A DNA stretch of 64,000 nucleotides from assembly GCA_964392325.1 (NCBI GenBank), contig CAYMPJ010000013.1:1-64000 (forward strand), read 5' to 3'. Source of the stretch: CALLPQ01 sp964392325. GTDB taxonomy: Bacteria > Pseudomonadota > Alphaproteobacteria > Caulobacterales > Parvularculaceae. Positions within the stretch are counted from its first letter, which is position 1, and each line of letters opens with the position of its first letter. The position numbers and the translations under genes were made by a program. Of the stretch, positions 62,008 through 64,000 are shown one piece after another. Under the pieces are notes generated by a model. The model was given only the letters and a program-made list of their open reading frames with translations, did no database searches and was not told where the DNA came from.

Positions 62008-62727
62008 ATGTTGAATTTGTCAGAGTCCGGTCTTGTTGCACAAAACATTCAAGAAATTATTGATGATCTGTTGATCGATCCTTTGTCAAACGATTTTGAT
62101 AATAATGGTGTGGTTGATGTTCAAGATGCATCTACTTTACTCATTAGCAATGCTGTCCAAATGGCTAACCCAGATCTGTCAGGTTTTGAGTTGTCAAATG
62201 TCAATTTTCAAGGCTCTAATGATGCACTGTTTTTTATTGAATCGTTTAAGGTTGATCCAATATTTGCTTTTGAAGGAGGAATATTATTGTCAACTGGGGG
62301 ACTGCCGGGGCCGGTTAATACCGAAGGAAATTTTACAGTAGCACATGGTGTACCTGGAAACTCACTGTTGGACATGGTTGCCATGGAAGCATTTGAGGGC
62401 TCTGGTGCAACGAATGATGCGGCTGTCTTGGAATTTGATCTGACAATCACTAATTCGGATATCGATGGTATATCATTTGATATCGTATTTGGTTCTGATG
62501 AATTTCCAGAATTTTCCAATTCATCTTTTGTCGATATTGCGGCTGTCTTTGTTAATGGTCAAAACTTCGCGTTGTTTAATTATAATCCGGATACGTCCCT
62601 TAGTGTTATTGATGAGAATTTAAACACGGGAAACTTTATTGATAATACGGAGGGTTCTTTCTCAATAGAATATGATGGATTTTCTTTTGCTTCACTGATA
62701 GATCATACAAGTTTTGAAGTGATTTAG
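62008..62727 (+). CDS. Choice-of-anchor L domain protein with a dockerin-like calcium loop, C-terminally short
   Basis: A 239-residue protein. Residues 29-40 make an EF-hand/dockerin-type loop (D29, D31, N33, G34, D37, D40). From residue ~57 the sequence matches the choice-of-anchor L domain: L-S-G-F-E-L-S-N-V, G-G-I-L-L-S-T-G, A-A-V-L-E-F-D-L, F-D-I-V-F-G-S-D-E-F-P-E-F and I-E-Y-D-G-F. Such domains occur in exported proteins with varied C-terminal anchors (PEP-CTERM, sortase, type IX and others). Here the final strand and any anchor are missing, and no signal peptide is seen. The start was chosen at the ATG after GAGGGAGG (61995-62002). It could be a decayed copy. Confidence 0.65.
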   Translation: MLNLSESGLVAQNIQEIIDDLLIDPLSNDFDNNGVVDVQDASTLLISNAVQMANPDLSGFELSNVNFQGSNDALFFIESFKVDPIFAFEGGILLSTGGLPGPVNTEGNFTVAHGVPGNSLLDMVAMEAFEGSGATNDAAVLEFDLTITNSDIDGISFDIVFGSDEFPEFSNSSFVDIAAVFVNGQNFALFNYNPDTSLSVIDENLNTGNFIDNTEGSFSIEYDGFSFASLIDHTSFEVI

Positions 62728-62799
62728 ATATTGAAGCTGGATTTTGTTTGGTTGGCAATCTTGAGTATATTAATCAATGAATTTTCTAGCCAGCGACCC

Positions 62800-63333
62800 T
62801 CAAGAATAAGTGCCCCGGATAGGATAGTTCTTTTCTGGATCGCGGATAAAATTGATGCCTGCTACAATCGCATTCAGGTCGGGGCGGGCGAAAGGGGCGT
62901 TTGAGATATCAATAATCTGTGCACGCCCTTCTTCATTGATTACAAAAAGGCCGGGCTCGGGGAAGGGGCGATCGGTTTCTTGGGGTGAACGCGGATTGGA
63001 GATGTAGAGACCAAGCTCTTGCATTTGCGCTATGGTCAGTGCGTAACCGACAGGATAGGCCGGGTTGACGAGCTGCATATGCTCTTTTGCCTTTTCCTCG
63101 GGGTCGCCAGAGACCGCCATAACATCAACGCCAAGTGCATTGAGCTCTTTTATTTTATCATTCAGTTCGGACAGATATTGGGTGCATTTGGGGCAATGGC
63201 GTCCCCGATAGACCACAACCAAACGCCAGTCATGGCCGTTTAAAGGCGTCGCAAGATCGATTTCACCGCCCCCCAATTGTGATACGCGAATTGCCGGAAA
63301 TTTACTCCCTGCGACGAGTTTATGGGCATGCAT
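62800..63333 (-). CDS. AhpC/TSA-type peroxiredoxin-like protein
   Basis: A 177-residue thioredoxin-fold protein: F-P-A-I-R-V-S-Q-L-G-G near the N-terminus, V-V-V-Y-R-G-R-H-C-P-K-C with a C-x-x-C in the place of the peroxidatic centre, then V-M-A-V-S-G-D-P-E-E. The C-x-x-C arrangement is typical of the redoxin/peroxiredoxin-like subgroup. It probably reduces peroxides or disulfides in the cytoplasm; no partner reductase is nearby. Confidence 0.85.
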   Translation of the reverse strand: MHAHKLVAGSKFPAIRVSQLGGGEIDLATPLNGHDWRLVVVYRGRHCPKCTQYLSELNDKIKELNALGVDVMAVSGDPEEKAKEHMQLVNPAYPVGYALTIAQMQELGLYISNPRSPQETDRPFPEPGLFVINEEGRAQIIDISNAPFARPDLNAIVAGINFIRDPEKNYPIRGTYS

Positions 63334-63634
63334 ATAAAGTCTCCTGAATGGTCTCTCGGGTTTTTCTTATGCCTATAATGGTGGATAGATCGGCGCGGCT
63401 CAAGGGTTGCCGAGGGGAGATGATTTTGAATATTTGGCCCGACTATTTGGCCCCACTATTTGACCCCACCGTGAGAAATTGCTTGATTTTACCCAAGGAA
63501 ACCTTGAACACGGGGGCCCAAAGGTAGCCGTTTAAGATTAATGGTTGAGGCGGACCCCGCAATCAGGTGATAATCAATAAACTTTCGGGGGAAATTGCGG
63601 GGGGTATGCCCGCTTGGACAGATAGAAAAATATC
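63334..63634. repeat. Peroxiredoxin-prfA intergenic region with a 13-bp tandem triplet and an inverted repeat
   Basis: Three consecutive 13-bp units, TATTTGGCCCGAC, TATTTGGCCCCAC and TATTTGACCCCAC, span 63431-63469. Downstream, CCCCGCAAT (63555-63563) pairs with ATTGCGGGG (63594-63602), about 30 bp before the prfA ATG, so the prfA leader could be structured. Confidence 0.6.
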
Positions 63635-64000
63635 ATGATCGAACAGCAACAAATTGATGCTCTTATTGAACGGCTTGAAAAGCTGGAGCAAACCATGTCG
63701 CAAGTGAGCGATAGTGGGGAGATTGTTCGCCTCGCCAAAGAGCATGGCGAGCTAAAGCCGGTTGTGGAAAAGGCGCGAGAGCTATCTGATGTGCGGGCGC
63801 AAATTTTTGATTTAGCCGAACTTGCCGCCGGGGATGATGCGGAAATGGCGGAGATGGCCGCCGAAGAAATGGAAGAGTTAAAGACCCAAGAGCCGACCCT
63901 GCAAGAGGCATTGCAATTTATGCTGCTGCCAAAAGATAAGGCCGATGATTCTTCGGTTATTCTGGAGGTGCGCGCGGGCACGGGCGGCGATGAGGCTGCG
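63635..64000 (+). CDS. prfA: Peptide chain release factor 1, N-terminal part (3' end outside window)
   Basis: The frame runs from the ATG at 63635 to the right edge (122 codons). The N-terminal coiled-coil (I-D-A-L-I-E-R-L-E-K-L-E) and the PCRF domain, reaching E-V-R-A-G-T-G-G-D-E-A-A at the edge, identify a class-I release factor. RF1 rather than RF2 is favoured because no programmed frameshift and no RF2-type N-terminus are seen; the P-x-T anticodon motif is beyond the window. Confidence 0.93.
   Translation, partial: MIEQQQIDALIERLEKLEQTMSQVSDSGEIVRLAKEHGELKPVVEKARELSDVRAQIFDLAELAAGDDAEMAEMAAEEMEELKTQEPTLQEALQFMLLPKDKADDSSVILEVRAGTGGDEAA

Noticed and set aside
1..64000. CRISPR arrays, prophage, intact insertion sequences, tRNA/rRNA genes
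   Set aside because: No regularly spaced repeats, transposase, integrase or phage structural genes, and no cloverleaf-type tRNA sequence were recognised on either strand.

Overview
The window is a stretch of an alphaproteobacterial chromosome, AT-leaning by eye, with a richer GC patch around 59.3-61.3 kb. The assignment rests on familiar alphaproteobacterial gene orders: dapA-smpB-rpoZ-rsh-pyrE-pdxJ-acpS-lepB-rnc-era-recO; lptF-lptG-lptD-surA-pdxA-rsmA; ubiG divergent from lysC-ptsP; and tamA-tamB. The outer-membrane assembly genes show it is Gram-negative. Family or genus cannot be fixed from what is visible. A run of 100 Ns at 2500-2599 is bounded by two identical 55-bp copies, so this is a draft assembly; the gap looks spurious.

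Layout. 0-6 kb is accessory: the end of an AraC/GyrI-like effector-binding protein, a lipoprotein esterase, a minus-strand trio (sulfotransferase, paraoxonase-like lipoprotein, extended SDR), a LysE-type exporter and a 53-aa lipoprotein. 6.8-12.6 kb holds tamA-tamB. ahcY follows with a strong terminator, then a TonB-domain protein, an O-antigen-ligase-type glycosylation ligase, and a TadG-TadE-TadE pilus cluster. 21-33 kb is the housekeeping core (rpsI, rplM, dapA through recO). 33-40 kb holds a secreted unknown protein, parC, a pterin dehydratase, an SDR, a TerC protein and a cytochrome P450. 40-49.4 kb is the outer-membrane biogenesis operon. 49.7-57 kb carries pepA-holC-GFA, ubiG, lysC and ptsP. 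From 57 kb come two divergent HTH-TM-TonB proteins, ispG, a DUF1272 protein, a choice-of-anchor L fragment, a peroxiredoxin and the start of prfA.

The most unusual signal is at 56.9-59.7 kb. Two paralogues pair a RodZ-type cytoplasmic helix-turn-helix domain and one membrane helix with a TonB-type periplasmic C-terminal domain. One sits directly upstream of ispG, the position rodZ holds in E. coli. Together with the TonB-domain protein at 14.6 kb they share a cysteine pair 33-34 residues apart. This suggests that a RodZ-like factor has exchanged its periplasmic domain and been duplicated.

No rRNA, tRNA, CRISPR array, intact insertion sequence or prophage was recognised. Several intergenic regions carry perfect inverted repeats of unknown function, listed individually.
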